From Bimuria novae-zelandiae CBS 107.79 (taxonomy: Eukaryota > Ascomycota > Dothideomycetes > Pleosporales > Didymosphaeriaceae): 64,000 nt of DNA. The position numbers were made by a program, and so were the translations under genes. This document shows positions 31,597 to 43,377 of the stretch, one piece after another. The notes under the pieces are model-generated. The model made no database searches. It was not told the DNA's origin and worked only from the letters and a program-made list of their open reading frames with translations. The stretch covers positions 613,155 to 677,154 of the forward strand of contig ML976684.1 of assembly GCA_010015655.1 (NCBI GenBank). The letters run 5' to 3'. Within the stretch, counting starts at the first letter, position 1, and every line of letters starts with the position of its first letter.

Positions 31597-32489
31597 ACTA
31601 TAGTGTCTAGTAAAAGTAATGTCGATAGTCCGCGCACAATAAGAATGCTAATCCTATATAAATAAATAACGCTTTTCTACTTTCGCATAATACTACATAT
31701 AAATTTTTAGTACTTTATATATTTACCTACAGTCTTAATTACTACCTAGTATCTAGCAGGCATACTATTAATAAGGTCCCGTAGATTTTTTACTATAATT
31801 AACTTCTACGCTTTCTCTATAATACCTTATCGCTAGTTATAGCTATACTACTTATTACTTTCTTAATTAAGGTAATGGGACTTAATTAAGTCCTTTATCT
31901 TATTTTATATATGTTTAACAGGGCTCAAATCTGGGGAGAATACTAGCTAGAACATTAGTATAATGAAATCCTTAGTAATTATATAGCGAACCTATTAGTT
32001 ATTAAAGTTGAGTGTAAGAGTATATAATTATGTAGGCGATTCCATCCTTTACTATCTTTTAAAGGAAGCACTACCTCTCTACCTAATACTAAGTGAAGGA
32101 TCTATCTTGCGACTAGATTTTCGTAGTTTCTAAAAATAGCTAAATAATAAATAAGCTTAGTCTATAGTAGCTAAAGCGCTTTAACGTATATATAAAAAAG
32201 TCTATTATTAGTAACTATTAGCTACTTATTATTAATAGTTACAAGAGCTATAAGTTAACTAAACTCTAATAATACTATAATAATAATAATATTATTACTT
32301 TTTATATATTTTTATATTCGTTGCACCCCCTATAGCTACTAGATATAGGGTGTTTCTTACAATTAAAGAAGGCGTATAGGCGCTATGCTAAGAATCTAAT
32401 ACGTAAATATATTACGCATATTACTAATAATAAGTTTTTATTTTATTTTAGTACTATATTTAAAGCTATAATAACTTAAAATAATATTT

Positions 32490-33075
32490 AAGAAGGCCTT
32501 TAAGGCGCTAGCCTTATTTCCCTTAATCTAAAAGTTATAATATTAAAGCTTAACGTCTGTCTACGTACGCCTGTGTCTTATACTATACGTAATAGTATAT
32601 AGTAGTTATAGACGCCTAATAATACTTTAAAATTATGGTTATAAATAATGCTAGTAAAGGAGAGGATTTAGAAGCACTTAAATAGTTCCTTAATAAGCCT
32701 AGTTAAGGCTTTTAAAAAGATAATAAAAGGCCTAGTAGTAGTAGCGTATAAGCTAGTATTAGCGTAAAGGCAGATTACTAAGCTTTAAGCTACTAATAAG
32801 GCTACTACGCGATCAAAATTATATAAAAGAAAGTAATTATAGTAGAGAGAAGCTCTTATAGCTACTAATAATTAGTAATTAACTATTTTAAAGGACTTTA
32901 GGACGCGTAGTAATAAGAAGAAAGTAAAAAAAAAGTACGCGCTAATAAAGGTAAATTAATTTAATAGCGCTATAAATACTATAGTAAGGCTAAGTATAAT
33001 AAAATAACTTATAAATAGCTTATACAAGTAAATTTTAAGTAAATTAGACTTTTACAATTTCTTATAATTATTTAT
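32490..33075 (+). mobile_element. Fot1/pogo transposase C-terminal fragment
   Basis: With stops read through, the plus frame gives LVKAFKKIIKGLVVVAYKL, a Gln/Lys-rich stretch, KLYKRK and EALIATNN, resembling the C-terminal tail that follows the DDE_1 domain in fungal pogo transposases (LVKAFEK..., KRRRAKK...). AT-rich and stop-filled. The rest of this copy was not delimited. Confidence 0.5.
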
Positions 33076-34074
33076 GTACGTTCTGTACTATCGTGTAGAG
33101 TGTTGATTTTAGTAAGGTCTTGGTAGAGTAATGCACTCGCTTATGTAATGCCTTCGCTTGTGAAGTACGTTATATAAAGTATAAACATGCTAGTCTTAAA
33201 TCTTTAGGTCTTTCTTTAACTATTATAGTAGTTAATAGTATCCTTAAAAACTTTTTAGTAAATATATCTATTAGTAAACCTACTTACTATAGTTACTAAT
33301 TAAAGGGTTATAAGAAGCGCTTTCCAAAAGGATAGCTTAGGTAATATTTAGATAGTTTAGACTATATCTAGAACTATAATAAGTTAGTTAGTCTTTATAA
33401 TACGGTCCGTTAGGTCTAGTAAGAGTATTAATAATAGCACCTTAGTATAAATATTAGTGAAATTATTCTTAAAGGTAATATGTTTAATCTTATAAACGCT
33501 ATGTAAGTACTTTTTATAAATAAAGTAATAATACATAATAATATACTTTAATTACGCACTAATCTTAGGGTCTTAGATAAGTAATAAAGTAGCTTAATTA
33601 TTTATTAGTAGCTTAAAGCGCTATTATCCTTAGTTAATATTTAGTTAACTAGTAGTAGTTAACGTGCTAATTAGCGTATTAGTTAGTTTACTAATAGTAA
33701 GACAGGATTAGATAAAATAGGTAATAGCGTAAGACGTGGCTATATACTTAGCTTTTCTTATAGACTTAGCTATATAGCCTTGTTACTTAGATAACTAGAC
33801 AATAGTAGAGCTATTAACCTTTTATTATATAGCTAGAAAACGATTTTGCATTATTAGAATCTAAACTAAAGGACGAGTCTACATATATAAGGATTATATT
33901 ATTTATACTTTCTAAAAGTCCTTTTAGTAGTAAAGTTATCTTAATAGCGTAGCTATTAACTATATTTTATATATAGTAAAGCACCTAGTATGCAAGTTAA
34001 AGGTACTATTTAAATAGATTAGTATTATATAAGCCTAGTATACTAATTGTATACCAAAGGTTAGGATAAAAGAT

Positions 34075-34986
34075 AATAGCTAAGAAATTAATAAAATTAA
34101 TGAAAAACTAAAATATTCCTTAGTAGTATAGAATAAGACTAAAATTCTTAGGATATATTATTAGTATAAAAGAAATTGAAGCCGCACTTAATAAAATTAA
34201 ATGTATTATAAATTAGCAAATACTAAAAATAGATAAAAATATCTAAGAACTTTTTCGATTCTGCGGATTTAATAGGCACTTTATACAAGATTATATAAAA
34301 ATTATAATACTATTAACTAATCTTACTAAGAAAGGAACGTCTTTTAAATAGACTAAGAAATATAAAGAGTTATTTAAGTACTTAGTAAAGACATGTACCA
34401 TAGTACCTATACTTATCTACTTTAGAGATAAAGAACTACTATAAATTAAAATAAATGTAAGCGACATCGCGGTTAGCGTATACGTAAAGAAAAAAAAGAT
34501 AGTAAATAGCACCCTATTATATACTATTTATACAAGTTTAGTGGAGCAGAAATATAATATAACGTATATAATAAGAAGCTCTACGCAATTATTAACGCAC
34601 TTTAGTATTAAAGACTAAGACCTATTCTATAATACTTTAATAGAATAAAAATAGATCTTGAAACCTATAGCAGAACTTAAATAACTTCTTATTGTTATAA
34701 AAGAAGGGTCTAAGAAACAATAAACTAAAACTATACGATAATACCACGATAACCCTGTGTATGGATACCTAAGAGTGAAGAAGACAATAGAACTTCTCTA
34801 ATGAAACTACTTATTTAGAGGAATAAAATAAAGGAAGGAGTAATAAAGTATATCTATACATGTATAGACTACTAATGGAATAAGCACGCTACCTACGTTA
34901 AATATAGAAAATATAAGTAATCTAGATACTAATAGTACTATAGGAAGATATTGCTATAGATTTTATATCTAGACTACTTAGGTTTA
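34075..34986 (+). mobile_element. Ty3/Gypsy pol fragment (RT end, RNase H, integrase start)
   Basis: The plus frame reads ILRIYYIS / LGYIISIKEIEA, then LLTNLTKKGTSF (end of RT), DIAVSVYVKKKK (RNase H) and, after a jump, YHDNPVYGYLRVKKTIELL (integrase zinc-binding region, compare DPVYGHPG in the copy at 9430). It is closely similar in layout to the 7885-10730 copy but internally deleted, and it is cut at 34986 by the MITE. Confidence 0.75.
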
Positions 34987-35421
34987 GGCTTTGTAAATGG
35001 ACTGGATCGCAAGGACCACAGTTGGGTCTGACTAAGCAGAACACTAAAATTTTAATACTTATACTCTCTATAACTTTGTAAATAGAGGAGCTATACGTAT
35101 ACAATCTTAATATAAGATATATATATATATTAATAGTAATATATTTAACTTTTAAAGAATTATATAGTATATTAACTCGTGCATCCTAAAAAAAGACGTA
35201 AAATACCACTAAAAAGATAATGTCACTCTAAAATAAATATAAAGTATTAACTTTTTTTTTAAAAGTTATGTAATTTATATATATATATACACCTCGTAAT
35301 GGGTTTGAATAAGTATAGCCCTTATATTTAAAAAGTTACAAAGAGTTTAAGTTTCGAAATTTTAGTATTCTGCTTGATTAGGCCCAACTGTGGCCCTTGG
35401 GACCCAACCTATTTACTAGCC
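34987..35421. mobile_element. 435-bp MITE with about 65-bp terminal inverted repeats
   Basis: The left end (34987 on) contains CCACAGTTGGG, CTAAGCAGAA and ACTAAAATTT; the right end to 35421 is the inverse of these (AAATTTTAGT, TTCTGCTTGATTAGG, CCCAACTGTGG). TA dinucleotides flank both sides (34985-34986 and 35422-35423), as expected for Tc1/mariner-mobilised MITEs. The interior is AT-rich without coding potential. It lies at the end of a Gypsy fragment. Confidence 0.8.
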
Positions 35422-35457
35422 TAGCTGCGTTATAATAGGCTATGTAAATTAAATATA

Positions 35458-37304
35458 ACGTGGTTCACCACCGAGCGGGCCAACCCCACCGAGCGGGCCA
35501 CTTTTTTAAAGTTAGTCTATTGCGAAGCGCCTCCTACAACACCACTATAATTTACTATAATTCGCAGAACATAGAAATACTATTCAGACTTATCGCTATT
35601 AGATGCATCTATAATTTCTACTGCGTAGGTGCGAGCGTTGTGGCCAGCTTCGCCGCAACGTTTGCAGCGCCTCTGCCCACGCACCCTCTTTGCAGACTCT
35701 TCACCCTCCTTTTGCCCACTACTATCCTTTTTAGCTATTAAATTAACTACCTCTTTTACTATAAGTGTCTTAGCTGCCTAAATATACTTCCTCTTTTAAC
35801 TTTTTACCTCTATTACTATCTCTACTGCCTTACGAAGCCTTGCTATTTTCTATTATATTAACACTATTTCATGCCCTATTAATGCAACACTTTTTTTAAG
35901 TTACTTAATAGCTCTAAGAAGCGGAGAAACTAGTAAATCTCTATACTTTTATACACGCTTATAAACTAGCGTTAACTAAGCCTCTATCTTGCGGAGGTTG
36001 CTTAGTGTTTTTAATTCCTATAGGGTGTCCTCTACGTTAGGTAGAGTTAGCGTACAAAGAACCACATTAAGTCTTAATAACACTGCCTCTAGGTCGTGTA
36101 GGACTAATCTAGCGCCTCTAAAGCCTACGCAGATGTTCGCCTTTATTATTACTTTTTTAAAAGCTACTTTAAAGGCTAGTAGAAAGGCCTCCTTCTTAAT
36201 CTACTTAGTGCTATACTGTGCTAAGCTACTAATCTTATTACTGTACGCCCGCTTTAAAGGCGAAAAATAACCCACATTAAGTGGCTGCAAGAGGTGTAAT
36301 AAGTGTAAAGGCATATAGAGAATAATAATCTTCTGTTCCTTATAGTATTTATAGAATTCGTGTGAGCAGTAGCTTTTGTAATTATTTATAATTAGTAGCT
36401 AGTGTGCACCTAAACTACGCGCCTTAGTATAGGTATTAAAGTGCCTTAGCTAGGTAAGGCTAAGCTTGTTTAATGTCTAGCTATTAGGACTAACTTTAAT
36501 AACCTAGTCTTAGGGTAGATTATAAAACTAGGACGTGATTAGAACCTTGCTAGGAAAGATAAAAAAAGGTAGTAGAGCCTAGCCTTTAGCGCTAACACCC
36601 TAAATATTAGTAACCTACTTATAATTACTAAGTTAAATCTTCTTTAGGTTACTTCGCTTTTTAGAGCCTGTAAAGACTATCTGACCTTGTATTACCCCTA
36701 TTATAAAGCCTGTCTTATCGAAGTTGTACGTGTTGTTATTAGCGATATCGTACTTAGCCTTAGTATTAGCAACTAGCTTAAACTAGGGCGTTATAATACG
36801 TAGATCTTCGTTTAGGGCTCGCTAATAATTATATAGATAGCTCCTTTAAAGCTTAATTTCTAGCGTACGTGTCTTAAGCCTGTCTACCTAGTACTTACTA
36901 ATAGACTATCCACCGCGCTTAGCAAGTAGATTATTAGCTATATCTTAGACTATATCCCTTATTACACCTATTCCTCGCTAGTTAAGTTTAAGTATACGTT
37001 AGACTAGAGCCTCCTCCTCTAGCTTAGTTAGCTTCTTTAAGTTAGGCTCGCGATTGCGTTAAGAGAGGGCTCCTTAGCGTTATTATTATACTATTATTCG
37101 AGGCACGCTAAAGGCTATAATAACACGTCTTTTACTCTTATCGCGATCTTTAATTATAGCTTAGATAGTAAGCTATAGTGCGCTTTTAGTATAAAGTTAT
37201 TACACGTTATGTTGTAATGGCATTATAGTATAAGCTAGAGGTGGGCTGTATTTAGCAAAGTTGGCCCGCTCGGTAGGGTTGGCCCGCTCGGTGGTGAACC
37301 ACGT
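35458..37304 (-). mobile_element. Complete Fot1/pogo DNA transposon (RIP-inactivated)
   Basis: The ends are inverted repeats of about 43 bp starting ACGTGGTTCACCACCGAGCG, with TA duplications at 35456-35457 and 37305-37306; length 1847 bp. Each end contains two copies of CACCGAGCGGGCCA(A/C). The minus strand encodes a DDE_1 transposase with stops: NTYNFDKTGFIIGVIQG (N-[ML]-DE-x-G-F in intact members), then HEFYKYYKEQKIIILYMP and LLHLLQPLNVG (compare SHLLQPLDVG). A D-to-N and H-to-Y change at the LDNHKSH motif is what G-to-A and C-to-T mutation produce. Terminal repeats are nearly unmutated. Confidence 0.92.
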
Positions 37305-38420
37305 TAATACTTTTAGATTTATATTTAGTAATTATAAAGCTTACTACTATTTTTATACTATTGGTTAGTTAACGTACGAAATAGTAAGATAGATAATTAA
37401 TTAATATTATAATTAAACTAGCCAGTAAGATAGTCCTAGGCTACGGGTAACATCTTATAATTAATAACTTATTATATAAAGTTATTATAAATAAAAAAAT
37501 TTATATTTTTATCATCTTAGGTGTTAATAGTAATAATATCTACTATATTAGCAAGTACAGCTAATTATCGCTTCTTCTTAGAAATAACGAGCTATAACCT
37601 TACGTATAAAAGGTAATAGTCTAGGCTAATTAGTATTTTAAAAAGTTCTTGCTATAGGGTTTAAGCTTAAGTAGTAACTTTAAGTCTAGCTTAAACTGAA
37701 AGGTTAACATAGTTAATAGTTAATAAGGTCCTTAGTAAAAGCTAAGGTGTAAGGAAATCGTTAGTAGTGAAAGTTATAGGGAAATTGCTAAAGATAGTAA
37801 AAGCTGCAGGTGATCGCTCAGGCGTCGGCACCTGGTGACGCAGCGGGTAGCTGGGCGGCTGGACGATGGCAGTGCAGCGGTGCAGTGCAGCGGCAGTGGA
37901 CCGGCCCGCCAGTGGCGATGAGCGTAGCGGCGGTCGTGCGGCTGATGCAGCTGTGTAGAGCGTAAAAGAGATATACCTATAGCCGGTGCAGCGGTGTGGT
38001 GAGCGTGCAGGCCGGGCTCATAACCTATTGAAGTTGAGTGTAACAGTATACAATTATGTAGGCGGGGAAGCCGCCTATATAGGGCTAGCGTGCTCCTTTC
38101 GTGTGCTGGGGAGTGCCTCCCTCAACATTAGTTAATATAATTAAGTTAGTTAATAATAAAGGCGTTGCTATGCCCTGCTTTATGCAAAGCGCTAGCTTTA
38201 ATAATCTTATCTTAAGTAAGATATTAGCGTCGAGGTGTAGAGAGTGCTTCTGTTATTATGTAGATGACGCGTTGATAGAGCGCGCGACAGAGTTACATGT
38301 GGATCTATACGAAAACAGCGTGTTTTAATGTATTTTTGTTAACAAGGGGCTTTTAATTACATAAGATCTGCACCCTTGTTGTGCGCGGACCACCCACATT
38401 ACTTTCGCCAGACACCACAG

Positions 38421-40147
38421 TAGAAATTTCACTGGTGGTGGATCCAAAGGGTCCTGTAGTGTAGACGCCACTAAAGCAGTCGGGTTACGGGTCTAAAATC
38501 ATAAAATGGAAAACCCCTTCACGAGAATTAGCTGCTGGATGTTCACGGCTTCTTCTCTTCACACTTTAAGGCATTCGACAGCAGACAAAATCTATGCAGC
38601 GTAGCGCATTTTGCGCATCGCGATCGTCAAATTCGAGTGAGCATTTGCCCGGTAGTGACCACCGGAGACGCCGTGTTTTCGGGATGTACTTCCTTTACAG
38701 GCCTGAAGACCGCGCGGCGCATATGATGAGCATAGTGCAATGATGTCGCCGACGGAATATTCCTGCTTGGACCAAGTTTTTCGGCCAAGCTCTTCTACAG
38801 TCGATTGTAGCACCCTCCCAGTTCCCCAGATTCATGCGACGACACCCCGGTTCCCAGCAGAAGCACATGCAGCCGAGGAATTGTGCGCCCTGCGAAGAGG
38901 GGGGAGACTGCCGAGCCGTTTCGCACATAGTGATGCTCAACAGCTTGTTGAGGTTACGATCCACGCGCGGCCACGGGCTGGTGTGACAAAGGTGTGCACG
39001 ATTCGCATGAGGTACCAACGATCCCTTTGTACCGGTATGTTCTTGGTGAGAGTCAATTCAATCGGCCTCGCTGCGACTGCGCTTCAAACCTGACAGGCCA
39101 CCGAACCGCACGACGCAGGTACTGATGAGCAAGATGAGAGGGCTGCCGGAAGAACCGATCTTCAGTCCGGCGCTTCCTCATGGCGTGTCACCGTCGTACC
39201 ATCCAGTGCGAGGTACCATCCAGTGGGAGCGCCGAAGACTAACTGAAAAGAAGCTATCGCTTCGTATTGCATCCTGGAGGCTCCCGGCCTTAACGGGGTA
39301 AGGCTGATGCGGGCGAGTACCCGAAGTGGGTAAGGTGGCATGCGGGGTACCCCGTTGAGTTTTTGGGTCCCTGGTCCTGGCAGTGTCGACGGTCCTGGCC
39401 GTCGATGCTCCTGTGAAGAAATGTTAACGACCTCAGTCGAGAACTTCCGTCGACGTGCCAACAAACGCCAAGCTTCTCTTTGCGTGCGTTCCTGGGATCC
39501 GCTGCTTAGGTACTCGGCTCGAGGCTATTCACGCGCGAACGTTTTCAGAGGTTGTTGTCGCATGTTCGGAACGTCGAGAATGAAATCGATCGGCGCCGCA
39601 TAATGCTGGTCGTCTAATAATGCCAGATATTACGTCTGGGGTTGAGCCAGGCCTCCTCCCTGACCTCTCAAGCTCTTGATTTTCGCCGCCGGCGGACATC
39701 GAACGTAAGGGTATTGCCTCTCAACCAATCAGAGCCCTGAAGGAACTGTCTCTCCACTTGAATCAATATTGCACCCGGCGTCACTCTGCAGGCAATTGCC
39801 ATGCTCCCCCTTCTACTGGGCCACCCATCTCATGTGAAAAGCTTAGCGGCCCTCGACGTTTATGGCAGTCCGCGCGAACGGCTTGCGGATCCTGCACTAA
39901 AAGCTGGCGCATATAGCCGCATGTGACGCCGAGCCGTACAGTACCCCTGGGTAGTGCATTGGATTCCTTGGGGCAAAGCTGGGACCATTTTAGGCGCAGT
40001 AAATATTTAAAGCCGGGCCGCGCTCGTTCTCTTCTTCTTTGTCCAGTAGCACGTCTCCGGAATACAACAGTCGTTTCTACCCCGTACATTGCAAGCGTCA
40101 ACCGCTCGCTATTCAATCGAAGCAACAATACCAACACATCAGTCAAG
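38421..40147. other. Gene-free stretch at the left side of the hydrolase/CFEM island
   Basis: 1.7 kb of normal composition. Several ORFs of 60-120 codons overlap on both strands (for example 38740-39093 and 38695-39018) without family resemblance or exon structure. The last about 150 bp are the CFEM promoter, with an AATATTTAAA TATA-like box near 39999-40008. Confidence 0.4.
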
Positions 40148-40821
40148 ATGAAGACCTTCGTTCCCGCCCTTTTCGTCGCTTTGGCCGGTGTTGCCTCTGC
40201 TCAGCTTGCTGACCTTCCCCAATGCTCTGTATGTTGAGTCACGCCAACCACATGTCTGAATAGCGTTCCTAACAACAACAGCTCCAATGCTTCTTGACCG
40301 CATTGGGTTCGGACGGTTGCTCTCAACTCACCGACTTCAAGTGCCACTGTGAGAAGTCCGACACTCTCTTCTCCAGCGTCACACCTTGCGTGCAAAAGGC
40401 ATGCACAGCCGACGAACAGGCCGAGGTCATTACTGGCGTCCAAAAGACCTGTGCCCAGGCTGGAGTCACCATTTCCGTCCCAGTGCCCAGCGCCGCCGCC
40501 ACCACTAAGGCCCCCGAGTCCAGTGCTGCTGAGTCCAGTGCAGAGGCCACTGAGTCCAGCGCGGAGTCCACTAAGGCCCCTGAGTCCAGCGCAGCTGAGT
40601 CCAGCGCGCCTGCTGCGACTTCCTCCTACGAGGCTGAGCCTACCTCCTCCGAGGTTGCGCCCGCTTCCTCTGTCTCTGTGGCCCCCAGTCCTTCCGCCAA
40701 CGGCACCGTGGGTACTGCCGCGCCTGTACCTACCACCTCTGAGTTCCCCGGTGCCGCTTCCCGCATTGGCGCGGCTGCCGGCCTTGTTGGCGCTGCCGCT
40801 CTTGCTGTTTTTGCGTTGTAA
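40148..40821 (+). CDS. CFEM-domain GPI-anchored cell-surface protein
   Basis: Two exons (40148-40228 and 40282-40821) with a 53-bp intron (GTATGT, CCTAAC branch, ACAG), giving 206 aa. Residues 1-18 are a signal peptide. The CFEM domain has the full eight cysteines at 26, 30, 40, 48, 50, 63, 68 and 84, with the C-x-C pair (KCHC) and an Asp at 45 in the position that coordinates haem in Csa2-type proteins. Residues 95-180 are a low-complexity Ser/Ala/Glu/Thr linker with repeated APESSAAESSA units, and the last about 23 residues are a GPI-attachment tail (GAASRIGAAAGLVGAAALAV). CFEM proteins act in the wall or membrane in haem/iron uptake or host contact. The short repeats are expected to vary in number among strains. 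Confidence 0.92.
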
Positions 40822-41372
40822 ATAGAGCATAGTACTACAGTTTCACTGGTTGAGGATGTAAATGGCGTGCGGTGCCCGGTAACGAGATCATTAATGCTTG
40901 GACGAATGGTGGGCGATCTCGTGTATTATACAAAATGGGGTTCACGGCAACAAGCATATGCGTAATACATGATTTTGTGCTTATGATACCGCTGTAGTGA
41001 TACGTGCTCAAGAAACCTGTCTTGTTTTGAGTAGAGCTGCCACTATATTCGTTAGATACCCCGAACTTAGCCCCGCCATCAGCATATTCACTGGTCATGA
41101 ATTAGAACTTCCGCTGTGATGGAGCGCCTACATACGATGAACTGACATAGCCATACGGAAGGAGGAGTTTCCGATCCCCGTACCTACAGCAACAGAATCT
41201 GCGTTTACTGGCATGGATGTAACGATTCCCTTCGTTCAGTTTGATTACTGCAAAGCAGCATAATCGTAGCGTAACGGCATGCTATCAAACTCGACTGTCC
41301 GCAATATAATTACCCGGCCCAAAAACACATAGAGGAAATGTTCTGTTGAATCGCACGTTACAAGCCGCAAAA

Positions 41373-41409
<37 letters not shown>

Positions 41410-41945
41410 GGAAAAGTAAGATCAATTCTAAGCAGGGGGCCTTGGGATGTAGCGGCACTGGCAGCGTCCACGACAGTAGGTAATAACAGTGCATGACTAC
41501 CTTTTGTGAACCATATTTAAGGAGGTATGTGTAAGCTAAAGAATAGCCTTGCTCGACTGTCAGCTTGTTGGGACGGGATCCGGCCACTCGTTCTCGCCGA
41601 CTGCCGACAAATTCCGTTTCGGGATAAGTCGGAAGACCAAGACGTTGGGACGTGGAAAGGTCACCGCGTCCATCGCAACAAGCTACCTCGTAACATCCCG
41701 CACGGAGCACAAAGAAGGCAAACCATGGGTGATCGGTCATGAGTCACGTAGCAATGGGAGTTGTCTGCCGCAGTAGGCTAGCGCTGAGTACTAGAGGCGC
41801 ACTCCGAGCGTAAATCGTGTCATCACGGGGTGTTGCAAACATCAGGCACCCTCAACCATCCGAAGTCTTTATATAAGATTCACAATGTACTCCAAAACTC
41901 CCAACCTAATCATACTAACATTGTCTAGTGGTATGAAACAGCATT
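40822..41945. other. Intergenic region with a 32-base poly-T tract
   Basis: No supported gene. An uninterrupted run of 32 T lies at 41377-41408, the longest homopolymer in the window. ORFs through it are artefacts (poly-Lys). The last 70 bp include a TATATAAGA box (41871-41879) before the hydrolase. Confidence 0.5.
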
Positions 41946-43014
41946 ATGGGAATCAGAGATCTTCTTTCATACATCATCCCAGGCCTTGCACCATCTGAGA
42001 TCCCAGTCACTCTTCGCAGACCGAACCTCGACCGCTACCCTACAGGTGATGAATACAATCATACTCTGACTCTCCCAGGCGGTCGCAAGCTTGGTTACGC
42101 GCAGTATGGCTCATCGACCGGAAAGCCAATCTTTTTCTTCCACGGTCTCCCCGCATGCCGCATTGAAGGTGCTTATTTCCATCAACTCGGCCTGAAATAT
42201 GGCGCAAGAATCATCGCACCAGACAGGCCCGGGCTCGGCTTGAGTTCTCCCCATCCGGGGAGGAAACTTCTTGACTACCCGAAGGACATCGAGAGCTTAG
42301 CACAGCACCTGGAATTGAAAGAATACGCCGTAATGGTATGCCAGCTCATAGCAAGATATGCCGGCAAAAAAATGCTGATCTAGAGAACAGGGTGCATCAG
42401 GGGCAGGACCTTCGGTGCTAGCCTGTGCCTACGCTCTGCCTCCGTCGCAGCTCAAAGTCGCTTCCCTGATCTGCTGCATTGGTCCCTCCAATGTCATAGG
42501 GCACAAGGGCGGGATGTTCGCCCACAAGCTCGCCTTTCCGTACGGCTGGCGGTACACGCCTGTACCAATTATGTCTTATGCCATGAAGAACATCTTCAAT
42601 GGGTGGGTCGGCCGCACCGACCTACCGATTGAGGAGCGCGTCCGCAAGATGCTCCAGCCATCTTTCCTTGCCAAGCATTACCCCAAGGATCTCGAGATCA
42701 TGAAAGATGAGGATGCGTTGTGGACGATGTGCACCAGTGCTAATAAGGCGTACGGGCACTCGTTCGAGGGTGCATCGCAGGATGGATACGTCACGTGTTG
42801 CTCTTGGGGCTTCAAAATCAGCGATATAAGGAAGGATTTACCGGTGCAGATGTGGTATGGTAAGCAGGATATGAATGTGCCGATCAGTCATGGGGATTAC
42901 ATCGCTGCACAGCTCGGCGAGAGGGCTGAGTATCATGTTTCTAATGACACACATACGAGTGTTTTCTTTAATCAAAAAGAAGAAGCCATCAAGGAGGTGT
43001 TGAAGAAATTTTGA
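41946..43014 (+). CDS. Alpha/beta hydrolase
   Basis: Two exons (41946-42335 and 42391-43014) with a 55-bp intron (GTATGC..ACAG), giving 337 aa. The frame shows LPGGRKLGYAQYG, the oxyanion turn FFFHGLP (about 65-71), APDRPGLGLSS, a nucleophile elbow created across the intron junction (Gly131-Ala-Ser133-Gly-Ala-Gly), the acid Asp290 in WYGKQDMNVP and His318 in SNDTHTS. This is the order of a canonical alpha/beta hydrolase with the HG-dipeptide. There is no signal peptide. The substrate is unknown; esterase or epoxide-hydrolase-like relatives are possible, but the catalytic Ser argues for esterase/lipase type chemistry. It ends 363 bp before a transposon block. Confidence 0.88.
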
Positions 43015-43377
43015 GGTTGGCAGCGGTGTTCAACTAGCGCATTGGAGCTTTCATTAATATACCACGCAGAAAAGGTGCGAGAAACGGTTTTACCAACTAA
43101 TTAAGATATGAAATGAAAATAGATCTGTTCGGAGATGGTGCGCGGGTCGTATCTGATATCTAAATCTGGTTCGTGAGCACAAGCAATCACCGCGCTCGAT
43201 TTGTAAAAGGAGACTCAAGTGAAGCCGACAGGACGATAGAAGTCTCTGCACTAGATGCACGCATGATGATGTCTTCTGTCGCTGTTTTATTCCCATTGGA
43301 TGCGACGCATTCGCATGGGGTAGTAGACAACAGATGGGAGAGCCGGACCTACGATCCCAAAGAGGCGAACTAGGGTA
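43015..43377. other. 3' flank of the hydrolase up to the transposon
   Basis: About 360 bp of normal composition, no convincing gene, ending at the TA target site of the pogo element. Confidence 0.4.

Larger units (their letters stand above)
31997..38127 (-). mobile_element. Copia LTR retrotransposon, minus strand, heavily invaded
   Basis: The 5' LTR (minus strand) is 38025-38127: it starts TGTTGAGGGAGGC and ends ACTTCAATA. It is followed at 38012-38024 by a primer-binding site GTTATGAGCCCGG (read on the minus strand). The other LTR is a RIP-mutated, length-variant copy at about 31997-32085 sharing GCCTACATAATT and TTACACTCAACTTYAATA. Inside, a minus-strand RNase H segment remains (about 33700-33990: IYVDSSFSLDSNNAKSFSSYI). 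The body is broken by pieces of pogo, Gypsy, a MITE and a Fot1 element. GC-rich sequence with GCGGTGCAG-type repeats (37800-38010) lies just downstream of the primer site. Confidence 0.65.
31597..38420. mobile_element. Tc1/mariner-type element remnant holding nested insertions
   Basis: The outer ends are inverted copies: left about 31597-31649 and right about 38366-38420. They share a GTGTCT-[AG]-G..AAAGTAATG core and GTCCGCGCACAA, and most differences are G-to-A changes on the left, as RIP gives. A TA follows the right end. Just inside the left end, on the minus strand (31700-31996), translation gives SPDLSPVKHI and DLINSMPARYQVVIKTVGKYIKY, the C-terminus of a Tc1-type DDE transposase (SPDLNPIEH; LINSMPRR). 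The catalytic domain is split by a Copia element at 31997-38127. Only about 0.7 kb of the host element remains, so it is also internally deleted. Confidence 0.65.

Noticed and set aside
38101..38328. 75-codon plus ORF
   Set aside because: Lies over the Copia 5' LTR and the Tc1-type remnant; no domain resemblance.
40201..40830. 209-codon minus-strand ORF
   Set aside because: Gly/Ser/Arg-rich shadow of the CFEM gene's repetitive coding strand.
41285..41740. 151-codon minus ORF with poly-Lys
   Set aside because: Created by the 32-base poly-T tract.
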